Below, in pieces: positions 1 through 7,000 of a stretch of DNA of 8,532 nt. Every line of letters begins with the position of its first letter. Position 1 is the first letter of the stretch. The translations under genes were made by a program, and so were the position numbers. A model generated the notes under the pieces. It saw only the letters and a program-made list of their open reading frames with translations. It was not told the origin of the DNA and searched no databases. Origin of the DNA: JALENY01 sp036310185 (lineage in GTDB: Bacteria; Bacillota; Clostridia; Lachnospirales; Lachnospiraceae). The DNA is taken from assembly GCA_036310185.1 (NCBI GenBank), contig JAXJSH010000027.1, positions 1 through 8,532 on the forward strand. Direction: 5' to 3'.

Positions 1-12
1 GAGCATAAAATG

Positions 13-58
13 CGGAGTAATCCGTAGGTATCAAGGGGTCAAAATACCTTTTGACCCC
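13..58. terminator. Hairpin pair at left edge, possible terminator of an upstream gene
   Basis: A perfect 10-bp stem GGGGTCAAAA / TTTTGACCCC with loop TACC occupies 35-58. A smaller stem CGGA / TCCG sits just before it at 13-24. The long stem is self-complementary, so it would fold in either transcript; only a loose T-rich stretch follows on the plus strand. It could terminate a gene left of the window or be a copy of a dispersed palindromic repeat. The hairpin is seen directly; its function is inferred. Confidence 0.5.
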
Positions 59-88
59 AACATCATTTCATTCAATTATGAAATTCTT

Positions 89-117
89 CACTCACTTTTT
101 ATCCAGAACATATTCTA
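89..117 (+). promoter_or_regulatory. Possible sigma-K-like promoter of the Asp/Arg repeat gene
   Basis: CATATTCTA at 109-117 fits the Bacillus/Clostridium sigma-K -10 consensus CATANNNTA exactly. CACT at 89-92 supplies the -35 mACm element at 16 bp spacing. Read as a vegetative promoter the same stretch gives only TTCACT-18-TATTCT, a poor match. The predicted transcript start would fall just before the ribosome binding site at 125-129. The sigma-K consensus is degenerate and chance matches are common in AT-rich DNA, so this is a hypothesis. Confidence 0.3.
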
Positions 118-137
118 AATAAAAAGGAGAAATCGCC

Positions 138-482
138 ATGTCTGAAAATTTTGATCCGCTTTTTGACCGTCGTCGTTTGGACTGTCCCACTTGCCGATGT
201 AATTGTCAGGATGACCGCAGAGATAATCGGCGAGACGACCGCTGGGACAACCGACGCGATGACCGTAGGGACGACCGTAGATATGACCGGCGCGATGACC
301 GCAGAGACGACCGGCGCGATGACCGCAGAGACAACCGGCGCGATGACCGCAGAGACGACCGCCGCGATGACCGCAGAGACGACCGCCGCGATGACCGCAG
401 AGACGACCGGCGCGATGACCGCAGAGACGACCGGCGCGATGACCGCAGAGACGACCGGCGTAATGATCGCTGGTTCTGGTAA
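138..482 (+). CDS. Small Cys-containing Asp/Arg repeat protein, function unknown
   Basis: This 114-residue protein belongs to no family I recognise. AGGAG lies 8 bases before the ATG, which supports this frame over the others that are also open through the repeat. The N-terminus (1-24) carries an Arg-rich patch and a tight cluster of four cysteines, CPTCRCNC (Cys16, 19, 21, 23). From about residue 25 to 108 the chain is almost only DDRR units, with occasional Asn, Trp or Tyr replacing a residue, and it ends NDRWFW. The tract is a near charge-balanced polyampholyte with no hydrophobic core, signal peptide or membrane segment. It is encoded by a 24-bp minisatellite (seven near-identical copies at 291-458 and older diverged copies from about 213), so its length probably varies between strains. 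Candidate roles, all inferred, are a spore-coat-type charged repeat protein, a metal- or redox-sensitive Cys protein, or a nucleic-acid-associated RD-repeat protein. It appears to be a single-gene unit, closed by the hairpin just downstream. Confidence 0.75.
   Translation: MSENFDPLFDRRRLDCPTCRCNCQDDRRDNRRDDRWDNRRDDRRDDRRYDRRDDRRDDRRDDRRDNRRDDRRDDRRDDRRDDRRDDRRDDRRDDRRDDRRDDRRDDRRNDRWFW
213..458 (+). repeat. 24-bp coding minisatellite
   Basis: Seven adjacent copies of a 24-bp unit (starting CGCGATGACCGC) run from 291 to 458. They differ at only a few positions: GAC/AAC in the second copy and CGG/CGC at the unit end. Diverged units extend leftward to about 213. The period is a multiple of three and each unit encodes RDDRRDDR, so copy number can change without breaking the frame. 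The near identity of the central copies against the diverged left edge suggests recent expansion. Confidence 0.9.
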
Positions 483-492
483 AAATATAAAT

Positions 493-517
493 ATGGGAGT
501 TGCTGAGCAACTCCCAT
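493..517 (+). terminator. Hairpin after the Asp/Arg repeat gene
   Basis: A perfect 11-bp stem, ATGGGAGTTGC / GCAACTCCCAT, with a TGA loop begins 10 bases after the stop codon. Its position and strength suggest transcription termination or 3' end protection. No clear T-run follows on the plus strand (CTACCATAAAA), so it is not a textbook intrinsic terminator. Confidence 0.55.
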
Positions 518-533
518 CTACCATAAAACAAAG

Positions 534-1200
534 TATCCGGAATTTTTCTCCTTCCAGAGACTTTTCAGCAGACAATTTCTTGTTTTTCGAATGTTTTAAA
601 CGCCGAATATTCTCCTTTTAGAGTCTCCCGGCAGACCGATGCCTGCTCTTTGGATATTTTAGACGCTGATTACCCTCTTTTCGGAGACTTTCCAGCGGAC
701 TGGTTCTTGCTTTTCGCTCTTTTTAGACGCTGATTACCCTCTTTCCTGAGGTTTTCCAGCGGACTGGTTCTTGCTTTTCACTTCTTTTAGACGCTGATCA
801 CCCTCTTTTCGGAGACTTTCCAGCGGACTGGTTCTTGCTTTTCACACTTTTTAGACGCTGATTACCCTCTTTTCGGAGACTTTCCGGCGGACTGGTTCTT
901 GCTTTTCGCTCTTTTTAGACGCTGATTACCCTCTTTCCTGAGATTTTCCGGTGGACTGGTTCTTACTTTTCTCACTTATTAGACGCTGATTACCCTCTTT
1001 CCTGAGGTTTTCCGGCGGACTGGTTCTTGCTTTTCGCTCTTTTTAGACGCCGATTACCCTCTTTCCTGAGGTTTTCCAGCGGACTGGTTCTTACTTTTCT
1101 CACTTTTTAGACGCTGATTACCCTCTTTCCTGAGGTTTTCCGGCGGACTGATTCTTGTTTTTCGAATACTTTAGATGCCGGCTTTCTCTAATTCAGTCGA
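534..1200. repeat. 64-bp tandem array, non-coding
   Basis: Eight units begin with AGACGC (once AGACGCCG) at 661, 725, 789, 853, 917, 981, 1045 and 1109, an exact 64-bp step. Decayed units flank the core at about 534-597 and 598-660 on the left and from 1173 on the right. Two sequence types alternate in the middle of the unit: one with TTTTCGGAGACTTTCC (units 1, 3, 4), the other with TTTCCTGAGRTTTTCC (units 2, 5-8). The period is not a multiple of three and stops occur in all frames within a few units, so the array does not encode protein. There are no unique spacers, which rules out CRISPR. Each unit contains a small CCRG-CGGA-CTGG hairpin, weakened in the last. The array fills the space between convergent genes. 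Its function is unknown. Confidence 0.95.
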
Positions 1201-1202
1201 AT

Positions 1203-1320
1203 ACGAGCAACTGAAAATAGTAAAAACACGGATTTGGTCTGCTGATATTACCAGCAAATCAAAACGAGCATCTGCAAACAGTAAAATTGGTTTCCGATCT
1301 GCTCATAGCACGAAAAAAAC
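1203..1320. repeat. Imperfect 60/61-bp direct repeat, two copies
   Basis: ACGAGCAACTG at 1203 is echoed by ACGAGCATCTG at 1264; 20 of the first 23 bases match. A second matching block, TCTGCTGATA at 1238 and TCTGCTCATA at 1298, lies 60 bases apart. It abuts the right edge of the 64-bp array but is a different sequence. The remaining bases to 1396 are AT-rich, with no gene seen apart from a small GGTT/AACC inverted repeat. Confidence 0.6.
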
Positions 1321-1396
1321 AATGATAGATATTTAAGGTTAATAGAACCCTGTTTCCCAAAAAGCCATACATAACGCACAATAAATAAGAATGAAT

Positions 1397-1469
1397 AAAA
1401 AAAAATAGCGATACCCCGTCAGAAATGCAGTTACAAAAAAGCTTGCATTTCTGGAGGGTATCACTATTT
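1397..1469 (-). terminator. Long hairpin terminator of mrp
   Basis: Left arm 1403-1429 pairs with right arm 1444-1469 in three blocks: CAGAAATGCA with TGCATTTCTG (10 bp), GATACCC with GGGTATC (7 bp), and AAATAG with CTATTT (6 bp), separated by small mismatches. On the minus strand the stem is followed by nine T residues (complement of 1397-1405), the layout of an intrinsic terminator. It begins about 50 bases after the mrp stop codon. The plus-strand side has only a weak T-rich tail, so it may act mildly in both directions. Confidence 0.85.
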
Positions 1470-1520
1470 CCTTATAATCGGATCAGAAATCGGTATTAGC
1501 GGATTTCCCCTTTTATATAT

Positions 1521-2345
1521 TTATGCCAACAGATCATCAAACGCCTTCAGGAAATCAGCATCCACATTTTCAATCTCACCAACATCACACAGATGTGCCA
1601 CATTCGGATTGATCGGCAGGGTCACAGTCTTTTCGATGCCATGCATTTTCGCAATCTCATCGATATGTCCTTCGCCAAAAATATGAATCTTTTTGCCGCA
1701 GTCCGGGCATTCCACATAACTCATGTTTTCCACAAGTCCCAATACCGGAATCTGCATTTTTTCAGCCATGCGAACCGCTTTTTCCACAACCATGGATACC
1801 AGTTCCTGCGGAGAAGTAACGATCATGATTCCATCCAGCGGGATAGACTGGAATACAGTCAGCGGCACATCGCCTGTTCCAGGCGGCATATCAACAAAAA
1901 GATAATCCAGTTCTTCCCAGATAACATCGCTCCAGAACTGTTTTACCACACCCGCGATGACCGGTCCGCGCCAGATAACCGGATCGCCCTCATTCTCAAG
2001 AAGCAGGTTTACGGACATGATCTTGATGCCATTGCAGGAACGTGCGGGAATGATACCCTGCTCATTTCCAGCGGCTTTTTCATGAATACCGAAAGCCATC
2101 GGGATGGACGGACCTGTGATATCCGCATCCAGAATTCCTACACGATAACCTTTTCTGCTCATAGCTACGGCCAGCATGGAGGTAACCATGGATTTTCCAA
2201 CACCGCCTTTTCCGCTCACTACGCCAATAATTTTTCCTACTGCGGTTGTCTCATGGGGCTGTACTAAAAAAGCGGTACGGTCTACTTTTCTGTCACCGCA
2301 ATTTTCTTTGCAGTCATTGCAGTTATGATTACAATTTTCGCTCAT
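1521..2345 (-). CDS. mrp: Mrp/Nbp35-family Fe-S cluster carrier ATPase
   Basis: This 274-residue cytoplasmic P-loop ATPase belongs to the Mrp/ApbC/Nbp35 group, dimeric carriers that bind a labile 4Fe-4S cluster and pass it to apoproteins. The deviant Walker A GKGGVGKS is at 45-52, the switch I segment DADITGPS at 73-80, and the second nucleotide motif DMPPGTGD at 152-159. CPDC at 213-216 is the conserved CXXC that bridges the cluster between subunits. The N-terminus has an extra Cys set, Cys5, 9, 12 and 16 (C-X3-C-X2-C-X3-C), common in clostridial homologues and reminiscent of the N-terminal ferredoxin-like motif of eukaryotic Nbp35, though not in the same spacing. The length is normal and the frame intact. 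The ATG is preceded by AGGAG at 7-base spacing. It is monocistronic here, with its own promoter (2460-2488) and terminator (1397-1469). Family assignment is secure; the client proteins cannot be read from the sequence. Confidence 0.96.
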   Translation of the reverse strand: MSENCNHNCNDCKENCGDRKVDRTAFLVQPHETTAVGKIIGVVSGKGGVGKSMVTSMLAVAMSRKGYRVGILDADITGPSIPMAFGIHEKAAGNEQGIIPARSCNGIKIMSVNLLLENEGDPVIWRGPVIAGVVKQFWSDVIWEELDYLFVDMPPGTGDVPLTVFQSIPLDGIMIVTSPQELVSMVVEKAVRMAEKMQIPVLGLVENMSYVECPDCGKKIHIFGEGHIDEIAKMHGIEKTVTLPINPNVAHLCDVGEIENVDADFLKAFDDLLA

Positions 2346-2426
2346 TTGTGTTCTCCTCTATTTTTACAATTTTCGTTCTGTTTATTGATATCTTCCCGGA
2401 CTATTCCACATATAAACACTATATAT

Positions 2427-2439
2427 ATGAATACTTCAT
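2427..2439. promoter_or_regulatory. Small palindrome in the mrp leader
   Basis: ATGAATACTTCAT is a 5-bp inverted repeat around a 3-base centre, placed roughly 15-25 bases after the predicted mrp transcript start and next to an alternating TATATATA stretch. It could be an operator, but AT-rich palindromes this short arise by chance. Confidence 0.25.
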
Positions 2440-2459
2440 AAAAAAATACCATAATTATT

Positions 2460-2488
2460 AATATAACAGATATGATTTTTTTTATCAA
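2460..2488 (-). promoter_or_regulatory. Sigma-A-type promoter of mrp
   Basis: Read on the minus strand, TTGATA (2483-2488) and TATATT (2460-2465) are separated by 17 bases; each matches the vegetative consensus at five of six positions. The spacer begins with an A-run. The predicted start near 2453 gives a leader of about 108 bases before the ATG, long enough to carry regulation. Confidence 0.7.
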
Positions 2489-2497
2489 GGCTATATC

Positions 2498-2630
2498 GCT
2501 CTGATGGGAAAAGATCCGTAACAGTTCAGCCGCAAGGCTGAACTGTTACAAAGATCCAGTACAGCTCGTTCCAGTATAGCTCTGATACGAAAAGTTCCCG
2601 TGTCGCTTTGAAACGAAAAATTCCAGATGC
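2498..2630. repeat. Short 26-bp tandem repeat, interrupted by a palindrome
   Basis: Units starting GCTCTGAT at 2498 and 2579 and GCTTTGAA at 2605 share the plan GCTYTGAW-N3-AAAAG-like-TCC. Units 2 and 3 are both exactly 26 bp (2579-2604, 2605-2630). A 15-bp unit at 2564-2578 equals a full unit lacking 11 central bases. Unit 1 is split by the palindrome at 2518-2549; removing that element and one copy of its flanking duplication restores exactly 26 bp (2498-2517 plus 2558-2563). No open frame is supported in 2346-2744; the stretch holds only this repeat, the mrp promoter and a terminator. Confidence 0.75.
2510..2557. mobile_element. 32-bp perfect palindrome with 8-bp target-site-like duplication
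   Basis: GTAACAGTTCAGCC (2518-2531) and its exact complement (2536-2549) enclose a GCAA loop. AAAGATCC stands immediately on both sides (2510-2517 and 2550-2557). A perfect inverted repeat bounded by an 8-bp direct duplication is what insertion of a very small non-autonomous element, or a collapsed pair of insertion sequence ends, would leave. There is no transposase in the window. The geometry is seen directly; mobility is inferred. It could alternatively serve as a transcription terminator, but it lacks a T-run on either strand. Confidence 0.55.
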
Positions 2631-2638
2631 CGAACCGC

Positions 2639-2676
2639 AAAAAGCATGAAATTGCCCGGGCAGTCTCATGCTTTTT
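2639..2676 (-). terminator. Terminator of the solute-binding protein gene
   Basis: AAAAAGCATGA (2639-2649) pairs with TCATGCTTTTT (2666-2676), with a GC-rich inner palindrome GCCCGGGC at 2654-2661. On the minus strand the stem ends in T5, as expected of an intrinsic terminator. It lies about 70 bases after the stop codon of the minus-strand gene. The symmetrical A and T runs would allow function in both directions. Confidence 0.75.
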
Positions 2677-2744
2677 ACGTGTTGCTGTATTACCTTATTA
2701 CCTTATTGCATTTTGCAATTTTTGCTTACTTTGATTCATTTTGA

Positions 2745-3809
2745 TCAGAAGATATCATCCCAGTAAATAATGTTATCATCTGAAATACGAAGCAGCGGAC
2801 CTACAACAATCTCCGCGCCTCCATCTTCGCTCTCCTGGATTTTAAATTTTCCAAGATCTCCGGCCGTAAATGCCTGACCCGGTGTCCCGGCAAGCTCATC
2901 ATTCATCAATGCAAGTGTGGCATAAGCCGCCAGTTCACCAACTTTTTCCGAATCCCAGATATAAACATACGGACAAACTTCGTTCGCCCCAAGATAGTCT
3001 ACTATCTCGGAGGGCAGCGCCAGACCGGTAACCTTACACTCAGTCTCCGTCTCACTGACCACCTCCGCTGCAGCCCGGCATCCAACCGTTGTCGGCGCAC
3101 AGATTACCTTCAGGTCCTGATAAATCTGCAAAATTGCAGCTGTCTGGTCTTTGGAAAGCCGCTCAAGATCTTCCCCATAGGCAATTTCCACCAGTTTCAG
3201 TTTTTTATATTTGGAATCTTCTTTCATAATTTCACGCATAGCCTCGATCCAGGCATTCTGATTCGGTGCCATGGAGGAAGCGGATAAAATCGCCCACTCA
3301 CCGGAACCTCCGGAAATATCATATACTGCATCCAGCAGAGTTGTCGCAACCGTTTTCGTATCAACCTGATTGATAAAGAGACTGGTATACTCCGGATTGA
3401 CATTGGAATCCAGCGTTGTGATCAGAATTCCCGCATCCCGCGCTTTTTGCAGAACATCATTCAGCGCATCCGCATCGTTGGCCGCAATCGCAATGGCATC
3501 CACATCATCTTCAATCAGCTGCTCAATAATACGAACCTGCTCCATGGCAGCCGTAGATTTCGGGTATTCCACCACACAGACGGCTCCGGATTCTTCAATC
3601 ACGGTTCGGAATCCCTGTGCCTGCAGTTCATTGTACCGATTCCCCTCTGATTTGGTCACAAGCGCATAAACCATATCCTCCGGCGCCTTTGTTTCTTTCT
3701 CCTGAGAGCTCTCCTGTTTCGCCTCCGCATCCGGTTCCTGACTGCTGCAGCCGCAGAATGCAAACATTCCGACGCACAGACAAGTCAATAAGATCAAATG
3801 TTTTTTCAT
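2745..3809 (-). CDS. RhaS/LsrB-like sugar-binding lipoprotein (type I periplasmic-binding fold)
   Basis: This 354-residue lipoprotein is an ABC-transporter substrate-binding protein. ATG at 3809 is preferred because GGAGG lies 5 bases before it; a TTG four codons upstream falls inside that site. A Lys start, a hydrophobic stretch (5-19) and the lipobox FCGC with Cys21 form a lipoprotein signal, followed by an acidic/Lys linker (about 24-46). The type I binding domain spans about 47-354. Segments typical of the rhamnose-binding RhaS and AI-2-binding LsrB families are TTLDSN around Asp134, PNQNAW at 182-187, APTTVG at 238-243 and a Trp-Asp pair at 285-286, with a closing FTAGDLGKF. LsrB binds AI-2 with an Asp-Gln pair and a Pro-x-Ala motif; here these read Asn183-Gln184 and Pro239-Thr-Thr, closer to RhaS. 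A sugar such as rhamnose is therefore likelier than AI-2, but the ligand is unproven. No permease or ATPase gene lies in the window, and the gene has its own promoter and terminator, so it may serve a distant transporter or act as a sensor partner. Confidence 0.9.
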   Translation of the reverse strand: MKKHLILLTCLCVGMFAFCGCSSQEPDAEAKQESSQEKETKAPEDMVYALVTKSEGNRYNELQAQGFRTVIEESGAVCVVEYPKSTAAMEQVRIIEQLIEDDVDAIAIAANDADALNDVLQKARDAGILITTLDSNVNPEYTSLFINQVDTKTVATTLLDAVYDISGGSGEWAILSASSMAPNQNAWIEAMREIMKEDSKYKKLKLVEIAYGEDLERLSKDQTAAILQIYQDLKVICAPTTVGCRAAAEVVSETETECKVTGLALPSEIVDYLGANEVCPYVYIWDSEKVGELAAYATLALMNDELAGTPGQAFTAGDLGKFKIQESEDGGAEIVVGPLLRISDDNIIYWDDIF

Positions 3810-3850
3810 ATGTGCCTCCAAGAAATATTCTAAATCTCAAATATATCTAC

Positions 3851-3879
3851 ATTATACCCAAATCCCACATTTCCCGCAA
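3851..3879 (-). promoter_or_regulatory. Promoter of the solute-binding lipoprotein gene
   Basis: On the minus strand a perfect TATAAT (complement of 3851-3856) is preceded at exactly 17 bases by TTGCGG (3874-3879), a weak -35. The predicted start near 3844 leaves a leader of about 35 bases with GGAGG at 3815-3819. It separates this gene from the large surface protein gene upstream. The 3822-4050 interval holds nothing else convincing apart from two 6-bp stems near 3964-4010. Confidence 0.65.
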
Positions 3880-4050
3880 GGAAATATGGAAAACCGGATT
3901 TCTGTGAACTTCTGGCAAAGAAAGATTTTTTTCAGCACATATCTCTTTATCCTGGACCGCCGGGCATTCTCTTTATTCGAAACAGCGGAATGCTGCCTTC
4001 CATTTTCCGCAACTAAATGTATCTTTTTCTTTCTCAAATGAATATACTTC

Positions 4051-7000
4051 CTACTCTTTGCGGCTGAACGACTCTTTGCCTCTTAACAGCTGATATACCT
4101 CCTCCGGAATCTCTGCCGATTCCGCCGTCTCTTCAAAAGTCAGTTCCACACTGACCTGCGCATCCACATCCGAAAACATGACAGGAACCGTACCTGCGCA
4201 GCTGAGCTGTATACTCTGCATCCGGTCATCTTCAATCTCCAGTGTTAAACTTCCTTCTCCAAAGGAAACATTCAGATCTTTTAAGGAAGGTGCCGCCGTA
4301 TAAACCACTTTTTCTATACTTTCCTCATCCAGCACCAGACTGTAGCAATAGCGTTCCCCGGACCGGGTACATTTCAGATCTGCACTCATACACAATTCAT
4401 AGGCAAATTTCAGGATCTCCGCTGCTTCAATACCGGTTTCCTCTGTCTCCGTCACAACATTTCCATCTCTGTCACATATCATATTGTCTGTAAAATATAG
4501 TTCGACACCATTTTTCTGTATAGATCCGATCTTCAAATCATCTTTCATCCACTGATACAGCCGGATATTGTCACTGATTACAACAGGACCGCAATCAACC
4601 TGTAAAAGTGCATCAGCAGTCAGCGGTTCCCTCTTATTTAATTCACCGAATGCGCTAAGCAGACGATACAGATCATCTTCAAAAGGAACGGCATTCTCTG
4701 TGCCGGCAAGAATACTTTCTTTTACTGCTGCCGGTATATTTGCCTCTTCCCCGCTGTCCGGATTCAGGATAAGCACTGCTTCCAGAGAAAACGCATCCGC
4801 CCCTTCACTTTTCAGATTGCCTGAAGCCTGAAATTCTATTGCAGACGCATGTTCTCCATCTGACGCAAGACTTACGGTCACAGTCTGTGTATCCGCAAAT
4901 TCATTTACAACAGATGGTGCCAGATAATTCAAAATGCTTTTTGCGTCATTTTCCCTTGCTTCAATAACATAAACTTCTGTTCCATCCCGTTCCTCCCTGG
5001 ATATTTCCACATGCTCATACAGCTCCAGCATCTGTTCCGGCAGTTCCGTATAGTCCGGATAATTTTCGCTGATCTGGTAGGCATCTCCATTTTCCAGGAA
5101 AATCACTCCATCGGAATAAAACAGCTTCATCCCATTCTTTTCAACACAAATAACTTTCTGATCTTCCAATTCCGTCTCATCGATATGTACTGTAAATTCC
5201 AGATTTTCCTCTCCGATTTTTCCCTGAACGGACAATTCCATGCTCTGCTGTGTCTGATCCAGAGTTTTTTTCAATAGCTGATAAGCATCCATATCTGTCT
5301 TTATATCAGAAAATGCAAAATACAGAATCAACATCACCAGTGCACAGAATAAAACTGCTGCCAACGCGATGATGACAGGACGCTTTTTGATATTTTCTGC
5401 TTTCCAGTTAAAATTCCATTTAATCCTTTTTTTCTTCAGCAAAAGAATCACAGCTGCAAGCAGGGCCACAAGGGCCGCAGCGATCAGCCAGATCCACCAT
5501 GCAGACACAGTAGAAACCACAATCATATCCACCTGATTTCCCTCAACCGGAAATGTAAGATAGCTGCCCATCGACTCCGTCTCAACCCGGTTCCATCCAT
5601 CTCCGGAGCTTACATAAACAGCAAGATGCTTTTCATTGTTTCCATCAGACCGATAATGAACCGTATGCTCCTTCAATCCGTCTTCCGGAATCTCAAGTTT
5701 CCACTGTTCCAGTATTTCACGGCCCAATGATCTGCTGGTAAGGCAGGTTTTCAGCTTTTCCCAGAACCCATCCGGTACACCATCAAAGTCCTCCGGAGTC
5801 TCTGTATATGTTTCCGCCGTCATTGACTGTCCATCCGCAAACTGACCTTCCAGATAAAAGACTGATCTTCCATCGGACCGGCTCGCTTCCGCCGTCAGCG
5901 CAGTTACATATGGGGCATAAACCGCCGTTACTGTCGTATCAAAACACAGATTTTCAAGGTCTGTTTTATCCCACTCGGCATAATATCCTTCTTTTTCGGG
6001 CAGTTCCGGAAAAACAGCTTCGTCAAAGGAATCTCCATAACTGAATGGTACTGTCTTTACCACTTCCTCATCAATCACAAAACGAAGCGTGAACTGATGA
6101 AATTCCTCCGGAGCAATCTCCTGTACCCCGGAAAAAGCCACCGGCTGCGCAGCACCGGTATAACTTACCCCATTCATACCCCCAAGTTCTTCGGACACAA
6201 AATAGTTCTCAATAAAGGTTCCGTCCCTGCCGCCGGATACGGCACCCACATACTGTTCATATGCATCAATGGCAACAACCGTGTAACAGCCGCTGACCGT
6301 ACTGGAAGAAGCAGCGTCTTCCGCCTCTGTGCCGTTTCCCACAACGCCGCCAATATAACTGCCGCCCCGCAGAGTGCATTTTGCATAACTGCCGCGAATC
6401 GTACTTCCGGTCACACCGGCCACGCCGCCTGCATAATCACCATTCTCACTTTCAATATCTCCATAATTCTGACAATCGGTAATAAGCCCCAGATTCATGC
6501 GGCCGCAGATACCGCCCGTATAACTTCTTTTTGCCGTGACCGCACCTTCATTGACACAGTTCTGTATGATTGCTTTTAATTCATAACTTCGGCGCTGACC
6601 GCCCGAAATATCAGCCGTCAGATCATCTTCCGGATCCAGCTCATATTCGATTGCCATAGCGCCCGCTATTCCGCCCACATTAATGTCTCCGTAAATGGTT
6701 CCGGTGTTTTTAGCCGATGCCATTTTTCCAAAAGTTACTGTATCAATGTCCACCTCTGATGTATCTTCCAGAATATCTCCTTCCTGGTCTGTTCCCATCA
6801 TGGCATTAAAAACCGTATCGGATATCTCATTGATCTTATCGCTGATCGCCTGCAGATCCTCTGTCATCGCTCCGGCCGTGCCCGATATCTCGCTGTTTAA
6901 CATACGCATCTGACTGCTCATTCCATTTACTGCGGAGGTCAGTCCGCCAAGAGATGTATTCAGCGTAATCTGGGTGGATGCATTGACGGAGCCACTGGCA

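Noticed and set aside
99..621. Long open frames on both strands through the 24-bp repeat, including a hydrophobic Val/Ala/Ile repeat and an MTAETTGA repeat
   Set aside because: A stop-free repeat whose length is a multiple of three stays open in several frames automatically. Only the 138-482 frame has a good ribosome binding site, and the antisense frame starting at 575 uses a TTG without one.
661..1172. CRISPR array
   Set aside because: The 64-bp units are contiguous and similar along their whole length, with no unique spacers, and no cas gene is visible.
1593..2267. 224-residue plus-strand frame opposite mrp
   Set aside because: It is an antisense shadow of a clear Mrp protein: no family features and a His/Phe-rich composition typical of reversed coding sequence.
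3964..4010. Two mutually exclusive 6-bp stems (GCATTC/GAATGC and GCGGAA/TTCCGC) resembling an attenuator
   Set aside because: The stems are short with long loops, there is no T-run on the minus strand and no leader peptide; chance is a sufficient explanation.
3852..4037. 61-residue minus-strand frame between the surface protein and lipoprotein genes
   Set aside because: It has a TTG start with only weak AGGAAG support, a composition unlike a folded protein, and its end overlaps the promoter of the lipoprotein gene.
6097..6579. 160-residue plus-strand frame opposite the GLUG region
   Set aside because: It is antisense to a well supported gene, lacks recognisable features, and results from low stop density opposite Gly/Ala/Ile codons.
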